Of a DNA stretch of 64,000 bases, positions 1 through 10,311 are shown in pieces. The translations under genes and the position numbers were made by a program. The first letter of the stretch is position 1. The number at the start of each line of letters is the position of its first letter. Under the pieces are notes generated by a model that saw only the letters and a list, made by a program, of their open reading frames with translations, was not told the origin of the DNA and ran no database searches. The stretch is from CAVPMW01 sp963706515 (GTDB taxonomy: Bacteria > Chloroflexota > Anaerolineae > Anaerolineales > UBA4823): positions 372,001 through 436,000 of the forward strand of contig CAVPMW010000010.1 in NCBI GenBank assembly GCA_963706515.1. Reading direction: 5' to 3'.

Positions 1-1944
1 CCATGGATTGGGATGCAGGAAGATGCCCCCGTTTTCTTTCGCGCCTGGCGGGTAGGTTGTTATACCTCCAAAGTGTGGGTCATAACCGTTGAACCCGGGC
101 GCAGAGAGCTTGATCCCATATTTCGTGTTGAGTTTTTCGTATACCGAATCCATAGCCACGCGGGCGCGCTCCGGGGAGGCAAAGCCGGAGATGACTGGCC
201 AGGATTGTCCATTCAAATAAATTTGTCCATAGGTGTTCTCTGCCGAACCGAGGGGTGTTCCATCTGCCTGGAAATAACGGGTATACCAATTACCATCCCA
301 GGCTGCAGATTCAACACGCGCTTGCATCGCTTCATACGCAGACCGGTATTCTTGTGCAGCGGTGAGATCCCCTAGATGTTCCAGCAGGCCGGTAAGCTCA
401 AGCAGGGCTTTCCCATAAAGGTTGGCTGTGAATACCGATTCGGCTCCCGGTGGCAGGTTTACGGTATCGTTCCAATCGGCGAAGCCTAAAAGAGGCAGGC
501 CGTGTCCTCCAGTATCCCTGCCCGTAAAGGCTACTCCGCGTTTCAGGTGCTCGAGTACGGTTTGGCTCTCGAGTACTCTGCCCGCTTTGTCCTTATCGTA
601 AAATGGGATCATCTCCTCGAGGATTGAGAAATCTCCCGTTTCTTTCAGATAGGCAGCCACCGCCAGAATAATCCACAGGTGGTCATCGCTGTAATAGTGG
701 GGGCGGTCTTCCATTTCAGCTGAGTCACCAGCGCTGCCCTCCAGAGTGAGTGGATTGTACTGGTGCATTGCCGATCCATCTCGCTTTTGGAAGGATAACA
801 AGCTCTGCAGCGCTTCCTTTGCTTCTCCGGGCACGGCTGCAGCTACCGAAAGGATATCCTGCGCCGAATCCCGGATACCGATCCCGCGCGAGCCCAACCC
901 GAGCTGGTAATACGACAGGTAGCGCGACCAGGTCTTGGTTACGTAGCACTGGCGAGGATTAAAGATATTGAGCATGGTATTCAGGTCCTCGTCGGGGGTT
1001 TTAACCTGCAGGGTAGCGAGGTAGCTCTCCCAAAAAGTGCTTAGCTCTTCCAGCTCCATCTCCACAGCTGCTGGATCGCGGTATCGCTGGATTTCCAGGA
1101 GTGTAGAGGCGAGATCACTCGTCTGACCGAGCTGGGTGATCAGGCGGCAGGTCCCTCCGGGCTGCAAGGTCCCCAGAGGATGCAGCAAGGCAGCCAGGTT
1201 ATCCCCGCAGCGAGCCTGTGAATTGCTCAGCTCAGGCTGTGATAGGCTGAGGGGGGTCTTGAACGTGCCATACTCGTTATTCCCGAGGAAGGATCTCCGC
1301 TCGGTCTCAAAAGAGGATGCGGGTTGATTAGAGGTGAAGTAGTTGAGCTGGGAATCCCGATACATAAATGGAGACTGGGTAAGGATGGTGAAATCGCCGT
1401 CCTGCACGACCTGGCTTTGCATCGTTTGCGGCACCCAGTCGGCATTGGTAAATTGCTTCAGCGCGTCGGGATGAGTGTATTCGACAACGGGGATAGCATC
1501 CAGCCGGACTGGCTCGCGGTTGAGGTTGGTGATCTTAATATGGCGCAGCTCGCAGGCTCCGTGCAAGGGGACGAAGATGCTTACCTCTGTCCGCAAGCCG
1601 TAGAATTCGGTGACAATGCGGGTGTAGCCCAGCCCAACGCGGCACTCGAAACTTTCAAAGGGGTCGAGTGTGGGAACGAAAAAGGGTGAAAAGAGGCGGT
1701 AACCACCTGCAGTATGGATGCGCAAATACAGCGTCTCACCTTTAAAGTCCGAGGCAGGCATCTGCTGAATGTATTTGGTAATCCGGTTGAATGTGGGATC
1801 GTCTTTGCAGATCAGCGCGCCGCCGGTATGGTCGACAAATCCGCCGAATTGGCGAGTGCCGATATAGTTGATCCACTTCACCGGGGTGCGTGGCTCGGTA
1901 ATCACATATTCGCGGTGGATCTCGTCAAAATATCCGTAGCGCAT
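1..1944 (-). CDS. GH94 glycoside phosphorylase, C-terminus off the left edge
   Basis: Family 94 enzymes split a beta-linked disaccharide with phosphate, releasing a sugar 1-phosphate; they act in the cytoplasm. 648 residues are visible of a usual 800 or so, in one open frame that runs off the window. The start MRYGYFDEIHREYVI is typical of the family, and the catalytic loop FADWNDTVNL puts the general acid Asp near residue 493. The last visible stretch is TTYPPGAKENGGIF, also a family signature. The start is 9 bp after the stop of the next GH94 gene, so the two look like one operon. The loop WNDTVNL differs from the WNDCLNL of true cellobiose phosphorylases, so substrate is unknown. GC is lower than in the DNA beyond 3.4 kb and no indels are seen. 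Confidence 0.88.
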   Translation of the reverse strand, partial: MRYGYFDEIHREYVITEPRTPVKWINYIGTRQFGGFVDHTGGALICKDDPTFNRITKYIQQMPASDFKGETLYLRIHTAGGYRLFSPFFVPTLDPFESFECRVGLGYTRIVTEFYGLRTEVSIFVPLHGACELRHIKITNLNREPVRLDAIPVVEYTHPDALKQFTNADWVPQTMQSQVVQDGDFTILTQSPFMYRDSQLNYFTSNQPASSFETERRSFLGNNEYGTFKTPLSLSQPELSNSQARCGDNLAALLHPLGTLQPGGTCRLITQLGQTSDLASTLLEIQRYRDPAAVEMELEELSTFWESYLATLQVKTPDEDLNTMLNIFNPRQCYVTKTWSRYLSYYQLGLGSRGIGIRDSAQDILSVAAAVPGEAKEALQSLLSFQKRDGSAMHQYNPLTLEGSAGDSAEMEDRPHYYSDDHLWIILAVAAYLKETGDFSILEEMIPFYDKDKAGRVLESQTVLEHLKRGVAFTGRDTGGHGLPLLGFADWNDTVNLPPGAESVFTANLYGKALLELTGLLEHLGDLTAAQEYRSAYEAMQARVESAAWDGNWYTRYFQADGTPLGSAENTYGQIYLNGQSWPVISGFASPERARVAMDSVYEKLNTKYGIKLSAPGFNGYDPHFGGITTYPPGAKENGGIFLHPNPW

Positions 1945-1953
1945 CGGGATTGC

Positions 1954-3411
1954 TCACTCAGCCGAAATATTATTGCTCGAGCCGACAAAAACTTTGACTT
2001 GTACTTCCTTTTCTCCCCCGAGCGGTGGGGGAATTATCGTACCATCGATCGGGTTTCCATTGACTTCCAGGCGAGTTTCATTCCCAGGACCTTGACGGAT
2101 AACTTGTAACCGGTAAAGCACACCCCGAAAGCTGCGCACTGCAGTAAACCCGTCCCAGGTTGAAGGGAGGACCGGGGCGACTTGCAGGCCGCTGTATGCA
2201 GGGCGGATACCCAGGATCCATTGGGTGATGGCAACGTAGTTCCAGGCAGCCGTCCCGCTAAGCCAGGAGTTTTTAGCCTCGCCGAATGTCGGCGCGTCCC
2301 TCCCTGCGATCATCTGGGCATATACATACGGTTCGCATTTATGCACCTCGCCGATGCCCTCGCGCGCGGACGGGTTGATGCGCAGGTAATAATCGTACGC
2401 ATTGTCGCCGCGGCCGACCATCGCTTCAGCGATCATCACCCAGGGGTTGGTGTGGCAGAAGATCCCTGCATTTTCTTTGTACCCGGGTGGATAAGAAGAA
2501 ATCTCGCCAAGGTGGAGATAATAGCGAGTGAAGGCGGGCTGGTGGAGAAGGATGCCGTGAGGTGTAGCCAGCCTGGAGGCGACTGAATCGAGCGCCCGGC
2601 GGGCGCGGCCATCCTTAACGCCTAAACCAGACATCACACATATGCCTTGCGGCTCGATGAAGATCTGTCCTTCTGCACATTCCTGCGAGCCGACCGGTCG
2701 ACCGGAATCATCGTAGGCTCTGCGGAACCACTCGCCATCCCACCCGGCAGACCAAACAGCCTCCTCCATCTCTTTGGCAGCCATTCGATAGGTATCCGCC
2801 TCCTGCTGGCGATGCTCGTAAATGGCAATCTCCGCCATTTCCTGCGTAGCCAGTATGAAAAGGCCTGCAATAAAAACACTCTCAGCGACCTTGCCGTCCT
2901 TGTTGGTGGTCGTTTGGAAGGACTGCCCCGGAGTGCTGGAAAAACAATTTAGATTAAGGCAATCGTTCCAGTCTGCGCGGCCGATCAAAGGCAAATGGTG
3001 AGGCCCGAGGCGATCGAGGGTGTACTGGAGCGAACGCTGTAAATGGTTGTAGAGCGTCGCTTCCGTGCCTGGTTCGTTATCGTATGGCACCATTTCATCG
3101 AGCAGTCCCCAATCTGCGGTCTCTTTGAGGTAGGCGGCTACAGCCAGGACTAACCAGAGCGGGTCGTCGTTGAAGTCGCTGCCAACATCGTTGTTTCCAC
3201 GTTTGGTAAGCGGCTGGTATTGGTGGTAGGCGCCGCCGCTGGGAAGCTGAGTGGCTGCCAGATCCAACAGCCGTGAGCGCGCCCGCTCGGGTATCAAATG
3301 GACGAATCCGAGCAGGTCCTGGTTGGAATCGCGGAAACCCATGCCCCGCCCAATGCCGGATTCAAAATATGAAGCTGAACGCGACAAGTTATATGTGACC
3401 ATTACCTTAGA
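1954..3411 (-). pseudogene. Cellobiose phosphorylase (GH94), N-terminus cut off at junction
   Basis: This is the C-terminal part (about 480 residues) of a GH94 enzyme that converts cellobiose and phosphate to glucose 1-phosphate and glucose. Signatures are GMGFRDSNQDLLGFVH, the catalytic GRADWNDCLNLNCFS and YPPGYKENAGIFCH; all match cellobiose phosphorylases closely, including the Cys-Leu after the catalytic WND. The C-terminal end is natural. The recognisable protein begins at VMVTYNLSRS, near base 3405, roughly mid-protein in this family. Beyond that the frame stays open by chance through recO and era on the same strand, but that part has no GH94 similarity. There is no start of its own. 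It is followed 9 bp later by the paralogous phosphorylase. Confidence 0.88.
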
Positions 3412-3620
3412 TTGAAGCCGCCGAGATGCTCCGACAGGCGCGCCCGCCAGGTGACGCGCAGCAGATTGCCGGGCTGGAGCAGAGGCCGAATGCGGCGCGA
3501 GCGCCCTCCCCGCACCAGCCCGAGATGGCGTCCATGGGCGCGAGTGAACAGCTCGCCGACCGCGTTCGCCTCGCCGAGCGGCTTGGCCGAGAGGAAGATG
3601 CCTTCGTCGCTCCAGTCCAT
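3402..3620 (-). pseudogene. recO: DNA repair protein RecO, N-terminal fragment
   Basis: RecO helps load RecA on SSB-coated gaps in the RecFOR pathway. Only about 69 residues of some 240 remain: the start MDWSDEGIFL, then HGRHLGLVRGGRSRR and LQPGN, which form the N-terminal OB-fold. The frame meets a stop four codons after the junction with GH94 DNA. It begins 17 bp after the era stop, in the usual alphaproteobacterial order rnc-era-recO, so the gene was the natural last member of this operon. The missing part should lie on another contig if the join is artificial. Confidence 0.85.
3403..3412. other. Junction between foreign GH94 DNA and alphaproteobacterial DNA
   Basis: On the minus strand RecO sequence is recognisable to SEHLGG (base about 3413) and GH94 sequence resumes mid-protein at VMVTYN (base about 3405). 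Both genes are truncated at the same point, and base composition changes here. No IS end, inverted repeat, target duplication or integrase is visible at the join. A chimeric assembly is the simplest reading; a recent deletion or insertion is possible. Confidence 0.8.
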
Positions 3621-3637
3621 GGCTCACCAAGGTCGCT

Positions 3638-4583
3638 CTATCTCTTCGGATAGTCGAGGCCCATCTCGCGATAGCGCTCGGGATCGTCGGCCCAGCGCTC
3701 CCGCACCTTGACGAACAGAAAGAGATGCACCGGCGCGCCCGCCATCTCGCCGATCTCGGCGCGGGCGGCCGAGCCGATCTCCTTGATGGTCTGACCCTTG
3801 GCGCCGAGCACGATCTTGCGCTGGCTTTCGCGCTCGACATAGATGGTCTGCTCGATCCTGATCGAGCCGTCGGCCAGCTCCTTCCAGTCGGCGGTCTCGA
3901 CCGTCAGCGTGTAGGGAAGCTCGTCGTGCAGGCGCAGGAACAGCTTCTCGCGGGTGATCTCGGCCGCGGTCTGCCGGAGCGAGGCATCGGTGAGCTGGTC
4001 CTCGGGGAAGAGCCAAGGCCCCGGCGGCACGGCTTCGGCGAGATAGGCCTTGAGATCGCCGACGCCGTCGCCGGTCAGCGCCGAGATCATGAAGACCTGG
4101 TCGAACTGCCTGAGCGCCGAGAGATCGGCGGCGAGACGCAGCAGGTCGGGCTTGGCCACGAGGTCGATCTTGTTGAGGATGGCGATGGCCGGCCGCTTCA
4201 CCTCGGCAGATGCGTAGAGCAGCGGTTCGAGCGCCTCATCGAGGCCGCGATGAGCGTCGATGACGAGCGCCACGATATCGGCGTCGCCGGCCCGCTCCCA
4301 GGCGGCCTGCGCCATGGCGCGGTCGAGCCGCCGCTTCGGCTGGAAGATGCCCGGCGTGTCGACCAGGATCACTTGGACGTTGCCGATCAAGGCAATGCCG
4401 CGCACCGGCCCGCGCGTGGTCTGGGCCTTGTGGGTGACGATCGAGACCTTGGCGCCGACCAGCGCATTGGTGAGGGTCGACTTGCCGCTATTCGGCGCGC
4501 CGATCAGCGCCACGAAGCCGCAGCGAGTTTGCGCCTCGTGGGGCGCTCCGGCTCCGCTCGCGCTCGGCGCGCGCGCTAGCCAT
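3638..4583 (-). CDS. era: GTPase Era
   Basis: Era is an essential GTPase that binds the 3' end of 16S rRNA and checks 30S assembly. Seen: G1 loop GAPNSGKS, G3 DTPG, G4 NKID, and a C-terminal KH domain with GAKGQTIKEIG. The main frame covers everything from FVALIGAPNSGKS to the stop, about 300 residues in total. No start codon exists in that frame just upstream; the ATG at 4583 is one frame off, so I infer a one-base indel between about 4520 and 4575, possibly in the G run near 4540. That ATG overlaps the rnc stop by a few bases, as is normal for this pair. Confidence 0.93.
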
Positions 4584-5292
4584 CTTGGGGCGCCTGCCAC
4601 ACCCCTTCGCGCAACAGCATGGCGAGCGCCGCCGCCTGCTCGGCTTCGCGCTTGTTGGCTCCCTGCCCGCGCTCCGGCGCCACGCCCTCGATCTGCACCT
4701 CGGCGGTGAAGCGCGGCGCATGATCGGGGCCTTCGCGGGCGACTTCGAGATAGCGCGGCAGCGGCAGGCGCCGTCCTTGCGCCCATTCCTGGAGCACGGA
4801 TTTGGCGTCGGGCGCGGCAAGCTCGAGCACGCCGAGTTGCGGCTCCCAGAATTTCCGCACCACGTCCTTGGCCGCCTCATAGCCGCCATCGGCGAAGACG
4901 GCGCCGAGCACCGCCTCGCAGGTATTGGCGAGGATGGTCTTCTTGCGGCGGCCGCCGCTGCCCGGCTTCGCCGCCGCTCATCAAGATGAAGTCGCCGAGT
5001 TCCCAGTCTTGGGCAATCTCGGCGCAGGTCTCGGCGCGCACGAGGTGATTGAACCAGCGCGCAAGCTCGCCCTCGCGCGCCTTGGGAAAGGTGTCGGCCA
5101 AGAGCTCGGCGACGGCGAGCCCCAGCACGCGGTCGCCGAGGAATTCGAGACGCTCATTGTCCTCGTCGGGCCTGGCGCCCGGCTGCGGGCGCTGGCATGG
5201 GTCAAAGCGAGCTTGAGCAGCGCCGGGTCGGAGAAGTCGTGCCCAAGCCGGGCGGAGAGATCTTTGAGTGCCGTTTTGCGCGGCTTGGGCAA
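4576..5292 (-). CDS. rnc: Ribonuclease III (two frameshifts)
   Basis: RNase III cuts double-stranded RNA and processes the rRNA precursor. The signature NERLEFLGDRVLGL with its metal-binding acidic residues is present, followed by FADGGYEAAK and a C-terminal dsRBD with FTAEVQIEG and KREAEQAAA. Three pieces in different frames make up the protein: MPKPRKTALKDLSARLG to about 5165, then to about 4970, then to the stop. The order and completeness of the pieces suggest single-base errors rather than decay. The start is 3 bp after the lepB stop. Confidence 0.9.
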
Positions 5293-5295
5293 GGC

Positions 5296-6051
5296 TTAGT
5301 GCACCACCTGAAAAATGCGCGGCCAGCGAACGCTCGTCGGCCAATCCCAGAATTCCAAGAAGCTCGAATCCTCATCCATCGAGAAGAAGATGATCTGCGC
5401 CTTGCCTACCAGATTCTCGAACGGCACGAAGCCGACCTCCGACAGAAAGCGGCTGTCGGTGGAATTGTCGCGATTGTCGCCCATCATGAAAAAATGCCCC
5501 TCGGGCACTTTGTAGACCTCGGTGTTGTCGCCGAAGCCGTCCTGCACGAGGTCGAGCACGGGATAGCTCACGCCGTTGGGCAAGGTCTCCTGAAAGCGCG
5601 CCATGTGCCGTTCCCGCCCCGACGGCTCGGTCACGACGTAATCGTCGATGCGGACTTTGGGCACCGGCTTGCCGTTGATGTTGAGCACGCCGTGGAGCAT
5701 CTGGATCTCGTCGCCGGGCAGGCCGATCACGCGCTTGATGTAGTCGGTCTGGTTGTCGCGCGGCAGCTTGAACACGACCACGTCGCCGCGCTCGGGCTCC
5801 TTGGCCCAGACCCGGCCCGAGAACAGGTTGAAGCCGAACGGAAAGGAATAGCGGCTGTAGCCGTAGCTGTATTTCGACACGAACAGATAGTCGCCGATGA
5901 GCAGCGTCGGGATCATCGAGCCGGACGGAATATTGAAGGGCTGGAACAGGAAGACGCGCACCACCAGCGCCAGGATCAGCGCATGGATGACGACGCGGAC
6001 CGTGTCCTTCACGCCGCTCTTTGCTTCCGTCTTTTCGGCTTCAACGCTCAT
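5296..6051 (-). CDS. lepB: Signal peptidase I
   Basis: LepB removes signal peptides from exported proteins at the outer face of the inner membrane. 251 residues, intact. One N-terminal membrane segment (about residues 18-36) precedes the catalytic box PSGSMIPT with nucleophile Ser45; the general base is Lys106 in YIKRVIGLPGD; box E is GDNRDNSTDSR at about 191-201. The protein has a single membrane helix, as usual in alphaproteobacteria. It sits between acpS and rnc in the conserved operon, about 90 bp after acpS. Confidence 0.96.
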   Translation of the reverse strand: MSVEAEKTEAKSGVKDTVRVVIHALILALVVRVFLFQPFNIPSGSMIPTLLIGDYLFVSKYSYGYSRYSFPFGFNLFSGRVWAKEPERGDVVVFKLPRDNQTDYIKRVIGLPGDEIQMLHGVLNINGKPVPKVRIDDYVVTEPSGRERHMARFQETLPNGVSYPVLDLVQDGFGDNTEVYKVPEGHFFMMGDNRDNSTDSRFLSEVGFVPFENLVGKAQIIFFSMDEDSSFLEFWDWPTSVRWPRIFQVVH

Positions 6052-6143
6052 GCGGAAGCTCTCCTTACGTCTTGGCTTGAGATTTCGACCCGCTCCGGGA
6101 CAGCCGCCCCTATAGCCCCTCGCCCTGAGGAGAGGTAAACCGG

Positions 6144-6553
6144 TCAGTCGCGGAGGGAAACCCTTATGGCCGAGATGATGACGATCGCCTGGGCGGTGGG
6201 AAAATCGTCGGTGATGGAAAGGTCGATGCGCACCTCGTGTCCGTCGGCGTCAGCCGGGCGAGCGCCCGCGCCGCCCCTCCGGTCAGCTCCAATGTGGGGC
6301 GGCCTGAAGGCAAATTCACGACGCCCATGTCGCGCCAGAACACGCCCTGCCGGAATCCGGTGCCGAGCGCCTTGGCGCAAGCCTCCTTGGCGGCGAAGCG
6401 CTTGGCGTAGGAGGCGGCGCGCATCGCCCTGCCGTCGGACTTCCGCCGCTCGATCTCGGTGAACACGCGCTCGAGAAACCGCTCGCCATAGCGCTCGATG
6501 GTGCGCTCGACGCGCCTGATGTCGATCATGTCGTTGCCGATGCCGATGATCAT
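6144..6553 (-). CDS. acpS: Holo-[acyl-carrier-protein] synthase (one frameshift)
   Basis: AcpS moves 4'-phosphopantetheine from CoA to acyl carrier protein, which activates fatty acid synthesis. The start IIGIGNDMIDIRRVE carries the conserved metal-binding Asp, and FAAKEACAKALG carries the Glu and Lys of the active site. A one-base error near 6250 moves the last 30 residues (VRIDLSITDDFPTAQA) to another frame. The ATG at 6553 shares one base with the pdxJ stop (TGATG), which suggests translational coupling; a GTG one codon earlier is also possible. Confidence 0.92.
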
Positions 6554-7380
6554 CACGTCCCGCCGACCTTGGCTTCCGTGGCGCTATGCCGCAGGGCCTC
6601 CCGCGCGCCGTCCATCAGGGCCCGCATGCGGGCGACGCTCTCGGCGAGGCCTACGAACAACGGCCTCGCCCACGAGGTAGTGACCGATATTGAGCTCGAC
6701 GATCTCGGGAATCGAGGCGACGGCGCCGACATTGTCATAGTCGAGGCCGTGGCCGGCATGGACTTCGAGCCCGGAGGTCTGGCAGCCGCTTCGGCGCCTC
6801 GGTCAAGCGCTTGCAGTTCGCGCTCGGCGTCTGGGCGATCGCCGTCGGCAAGCGCCGTCGCAATAGGTGCCGGTATGGAACTCGATGGCGTCGGCGCTCG
6901 AACCTTGCGCGAGGCTTCGATCTGCCGAGGCTCGGGATCGATGAACAGCGAGACCTGGATGCCGGCGCGGCGAGCTCGGCAACGAAGGGCGCAGAGCGGT
7001 TGGTTGGCCGGCGACATCGAGCCCACCTTCGGTGGTGAGCTCCTGCCGGCGCTCAGGCACGAGGCAGCGGCATGCGGGCGCGTCGCAAGCGCGATCGCCA
7101 GCATCTCGGGCGTCACCGCCATTTCGAGATTGAGCGGCGCGAGTTTGCGGCGGTGAGCCGCGCGATGTCGTCGTCGCGGATATGGCGGCGGTCCTCACGC
7201 AAATGCGCGGTGATGTTGTCGGCGCCGGCCTCGACCGCGAGCTTGGCGGCGCGCAACGGATCGGGATGGCGCCCGCCCCGCGCATTCCTGAGCGTGGCGA
7301 TATGGTCGATGTTGATGCCGAGGCGGATCGGAGGCGACGCTCGAGCCTCGGCGCGCGGTCTTCGCAGTCTTCGACGTCAT
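6553..7380 (-). CDS. pdxJ: Pyridoxine 5'-phosphate synthase (several frameshifts)
   Basis: PdxJ condenses deoxyxylulose 5-phosphate with 3-amino-2-oxopropyl phosphate to form pyridoxine 5'-phosphate, the last step of de novo vitamin B6 synthesis. No single frame covers it. Pieces recognised in order are a LGINIDHIATLRNARGG-like start, NITAHLREDRRHI, LEMAVTPEMLAIA, VPERRQELTTEGGLDV, and a shared end REALRHSATEAK. At least five indels are needed. The ATG overlaps the DUF2062 stop as ATGA, and the stop overlaps acpS, so gene boundaries are secure though the interior is not. Confidence 0.85.
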
Positions 7381-7967
7381 CTCGCGCCTAACGCCTCGCG
7401 CCCGGAGCGGAGCTCAAGCTCGCGGCGGCGGCGATGCTTGTAGGCATCGACCATCGGCTTGACGAGCACGTAGCTGAGCGCGGCGAGCGCAAGCCCGACC
7501 GGGACGCAGCCGAGCGTCATCGGCTTCAGGATCGGCCAAAGCTGCTCGAGCGACTTTTGGAAGATGCCGCCGGACAGGTCGATGTGCTGCTGCGCCGTCG
7601 TGCCCGCCAGCATCAGATTGCCGACCTCGTAGGTGGAGTACCAGAACAGCGGATAGGTCAGAGGATTGCCGACGAAGGTTCCGAGCAGAGCGGCGACCAC
7701 GCTGCCGCCGATCACCCAGGCGAGAAGCGCGGCCATGACCATATGGGTGCCGAGGAAGGGCGTCACGGCGGTGAACACGCCGATGGCGAAGCCGAGCGCC
7801 ACGGCGTGCGGCGTGTCGCTCAAGCGTCTGAGGCGATAGACGACATAGCGGCTCGAGCGGGTCCAGCTCCGCCGGGGCCATAGATGCACCCGCATCCGCT
7901 CAAGGAAGCTCTCCGCCTCGCGGCGCCTGAACAGCATCACCACCTCAAAACGCACACGTCGAACCAA
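7377..7967 (-). CDS. DUF2062 membrane protein
   Basis: A 196-residue membrane protein of a widespread family without assigned function. The family core is seen as TPHAVALGFAIGVFTAVTP followed by FLGTHMVMAALLAW and NPLTYPLFWYSTYEVG. Three or four hydrophobic stretches lie at about 55-80, 85-110 and 150-172. Both ends are Arg-rich, so the tails are probably cytoplasmic. It sits between rsh and pdxJ with a 4-base overlap to pdxJ, an order seen in many Rhizobiales. Intact. Confidence 0.88.
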   Translation of the reverse strand: MVRRVRFEVVMLFRRREAESFLERMRVHLWPRRSWTRSSRYVVYRLRRLSDTPHAVALGFAIGVFTAVTPFLGTHMVMAALLAWVIGGSVVAALLGTFVGNPLTYPLFWYSTYEVGNLMLAGTTAQQHIDLSGGIFQKSLEQLWPILKPMTLGCVPVGLALAALSYVLVKPMVDAYKHRRRRELELRSGREALGAR

Positions 7968-8012
7968 AAGCCAGACGATGGTGGCACTTTGGCGACACAG
8001 GCCTTAGCATAT

Positions 8013-10277
8013 TTAGGTAAAATTCCCTTCGGACACCAGCGGCTCTAGGCGCTCGCCCGGGCGGCGCTGCTCACCACGTCCTTGGCCCTTGAGCCCGGCG
8101 ATGATGTCGTTCAGGTGCTTGAGGTCCCACACTTCGAGGTCGATCAGCATCTCGGTGTAGTCGGGCACGCGGTTGGTCATCTTGATGTTGTCGATATTGC
8201 CGTCGGCCTCGCCGATCACGGCCGCAACTTGGGCGAGGCTGCCGGGCTCGTTCAGCGCGGTGACGGTGATCTTGGCCGGGAAGCGCTGCGGATTGTCCTC
8301 GTCGATGTCCCAGGTCACGTCGATCCAGCGCTCGGGCTCCTCGTCGAAGGCCTTCAGCGCCTCGGCGTGGATCGGGTAGATGGTGATGCCCTGGCCCGGG
8401 GTGAGGATGCCGACGATGCGGTCGCCGGGCACGGCGCCGCCATCGGCGAAATTCACCGGCAGGTCGCCGCGCAGGCCCCTGATCGGGATGCCGCTCGGTC
8501 CGTGCTCGCGGGGCCGTTCGCTCCGATCCCGGCCAGCGGAACTTGAGGCCCATCACCTTGCCGAGCCCGAACCAGCCTTCATCGTTGCGCTTCACTTTGC
8601 GCCGCCGCTTGGGAGGCTCTGGCGACTTCTCCTCGGGGAACACGGCGCGGACCACGTCGGCCGAGGCGAGCTCGCCCCGCCCCACCGCCGCCATGACGTC
8701 CTCGGCGGTCTTTTGCGAGAGGCGGCCGAGCGCAGCGGCGAGGCTTTCCTCGCTGAAGGTCTTCTCCCGGCGCTGAAAGGCCCTCACCAGGATCTCGCGG
8801 CCGAGCTTGCCGTATTGGGCGCGCACGGCGTCGCGGGTGGCGCGCCTGATGGCCGAGCGCGCCTTGCCGGTGACGGCGAGGCTCTGCCAGGCCGAAGGCG
8901 GGAGCTGGGCCTTCGAGCAGATGATCTCGACCTCGTCGCCGTTCCTGAGCTCGGTGACGAGCGGCATGGGGCGCCCGTTGATCTTGGCGCCGACGCAGGT
9001 GTTGCCGATGTCGGTGTGCACCGCATAGGCGAAGTCGATCGGGTTGGCGCCGCGGGGCAGCGCGATCAGGCGCCCCTTGGGCGTGAAGCAGAACACCTGG
9101 TCCTGGAACAGCTCGAGCTTGGTGTGCTCGAGGAACTCCTCGGGGTTGTCGCCGTCGAGCAGCATGCCGACGAGATGGCGGAGCCAGCGATAGGCGTTCG
9201 AGTTCCTGCGACGGCACCACGCCCTTGGGCGCGTGCGTGCCGTTGGCATCCTTGTAGAGGGCGTGCGCCGCCACGCCATATTCGGCGACGGAGTGCATCC
9301 GCTCGGTGCGGATTTGCAGCTCGACCCGCTGGTGGCGCGGACCGACGATGGTGGTGTGGATCGACTGGTAGTCGTTCTGCTTGGGGTTGGAGATGTAGTC
9401 CTTGAAGCGGCCGGGCACGGCGTGCCAGGTGGTGTGCACCACCGAGAGCGCGCGGTAGCAATCCTCGACCTCGCGGCACGACGATGCGGAAGGCATAGAT
9501 GTCGGACAGCTGCTCGAGCGAGATCTGCTTCCGCTCCATCTTGCTCCAGATGGCGTAAGGCTTCTTCTCCCGCCCGGCGACGATGCCGGCGACGTCGGCC
9601 TCTTCGAGCTTGGTGGTGAGCGCCACCTCGATCTCGTCGATCAGACCTTGATTGCGCTCGCGCAGGATCTTGAGCCGCTCGACCACGGCCGAGTAGGCCT
9701 CGGGGTTGAGCGACTTGAAGGCGTGGTCCTCGAGCTCCTCGCGCAGCCATTGCATGCCCATGCGCCCGGCGAGCGGCGCATAGATGTCCATGGTCTCCTC
9801 GGCGATGATCTTGCGCTTGGCCGGCTTCATGTGCCCGAGCGTGCGCATGTTGTGCAGGCGGTCGGCGAGCTTGACCAGGAGCACGCGGATGTCGCTCGAA
9901 ATGGCGAGCAGGAGCTTGCGGAAGTTCTCGGCCTGCTCGGCCTTCTTGGTGACGAGGTCGAGCTTCTTGATCTTGGTGAGGCCGTCGACCAGCGTGCCGA
10001 TCTCGCGGCCGAACAGGGCGTCGATCTCGCCGCGCGTGGTGGCGGTGTCCTCGATGGTGTCGTGCAGCAGCGCGGTGGCGATGGTGGCGTCGTCGAGCCG
10101 CATCTCGGCAAGGATGGCCGCGACCTCGAGCGGATGGGAGAAGAAGGGCGCGCCCGAGGCCCGCTTCTGATTGCCGTGGGCCTTCATGGCGTAGACATAG
10201 GCGCGGTTGAGCAGCGCCTCGTCGGCGGTCGGCTGATAGCTCAGCACGCGCTCGACCAGCTCGTATTGGCGGGTCAT
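8013..10277 (-). CDS. rsh: Bifunctional (p)ppGpp synthetase/hydrolase (three frameshifts)
   Basis: Rsh makes and degrades (p)ppGpp, the stringent-response alarmone. The HD hydrolase domain shows LLHDTIEDT and KLADRLHNMRT; the synthetase domain has RFKDYISNPKQNDYQS, where RFKD is the RxKD motif of bifunctional enzymes; a TGS domain (FTPKGRLIALPRGANPIDFAY) and a C-terminal ACT domain (ITVTALNEPGSLAQV) follow. Indels near 9478 (inside the synthetase), 9205 and 8508 split it into four frames. The start MTRQYELVERVL at 10277 is preferred over an in-frame codon ten residues upstream. It is the only Rsh here, as expected for Rhizobiales. Confidence 0.93.
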
Positions 10278-10311
10278 GGCGCGCGCCTTTTTGCGTCTGC
10301 CGCCCACCCGT

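Noticed and set aside
1954..3840. A single 628-residue minus-strand frame covering GH94 and beyond
   Set aside because: Only the part below 3411 is GH94; the rest is an off-frame reading of recO and era and has no similarity.
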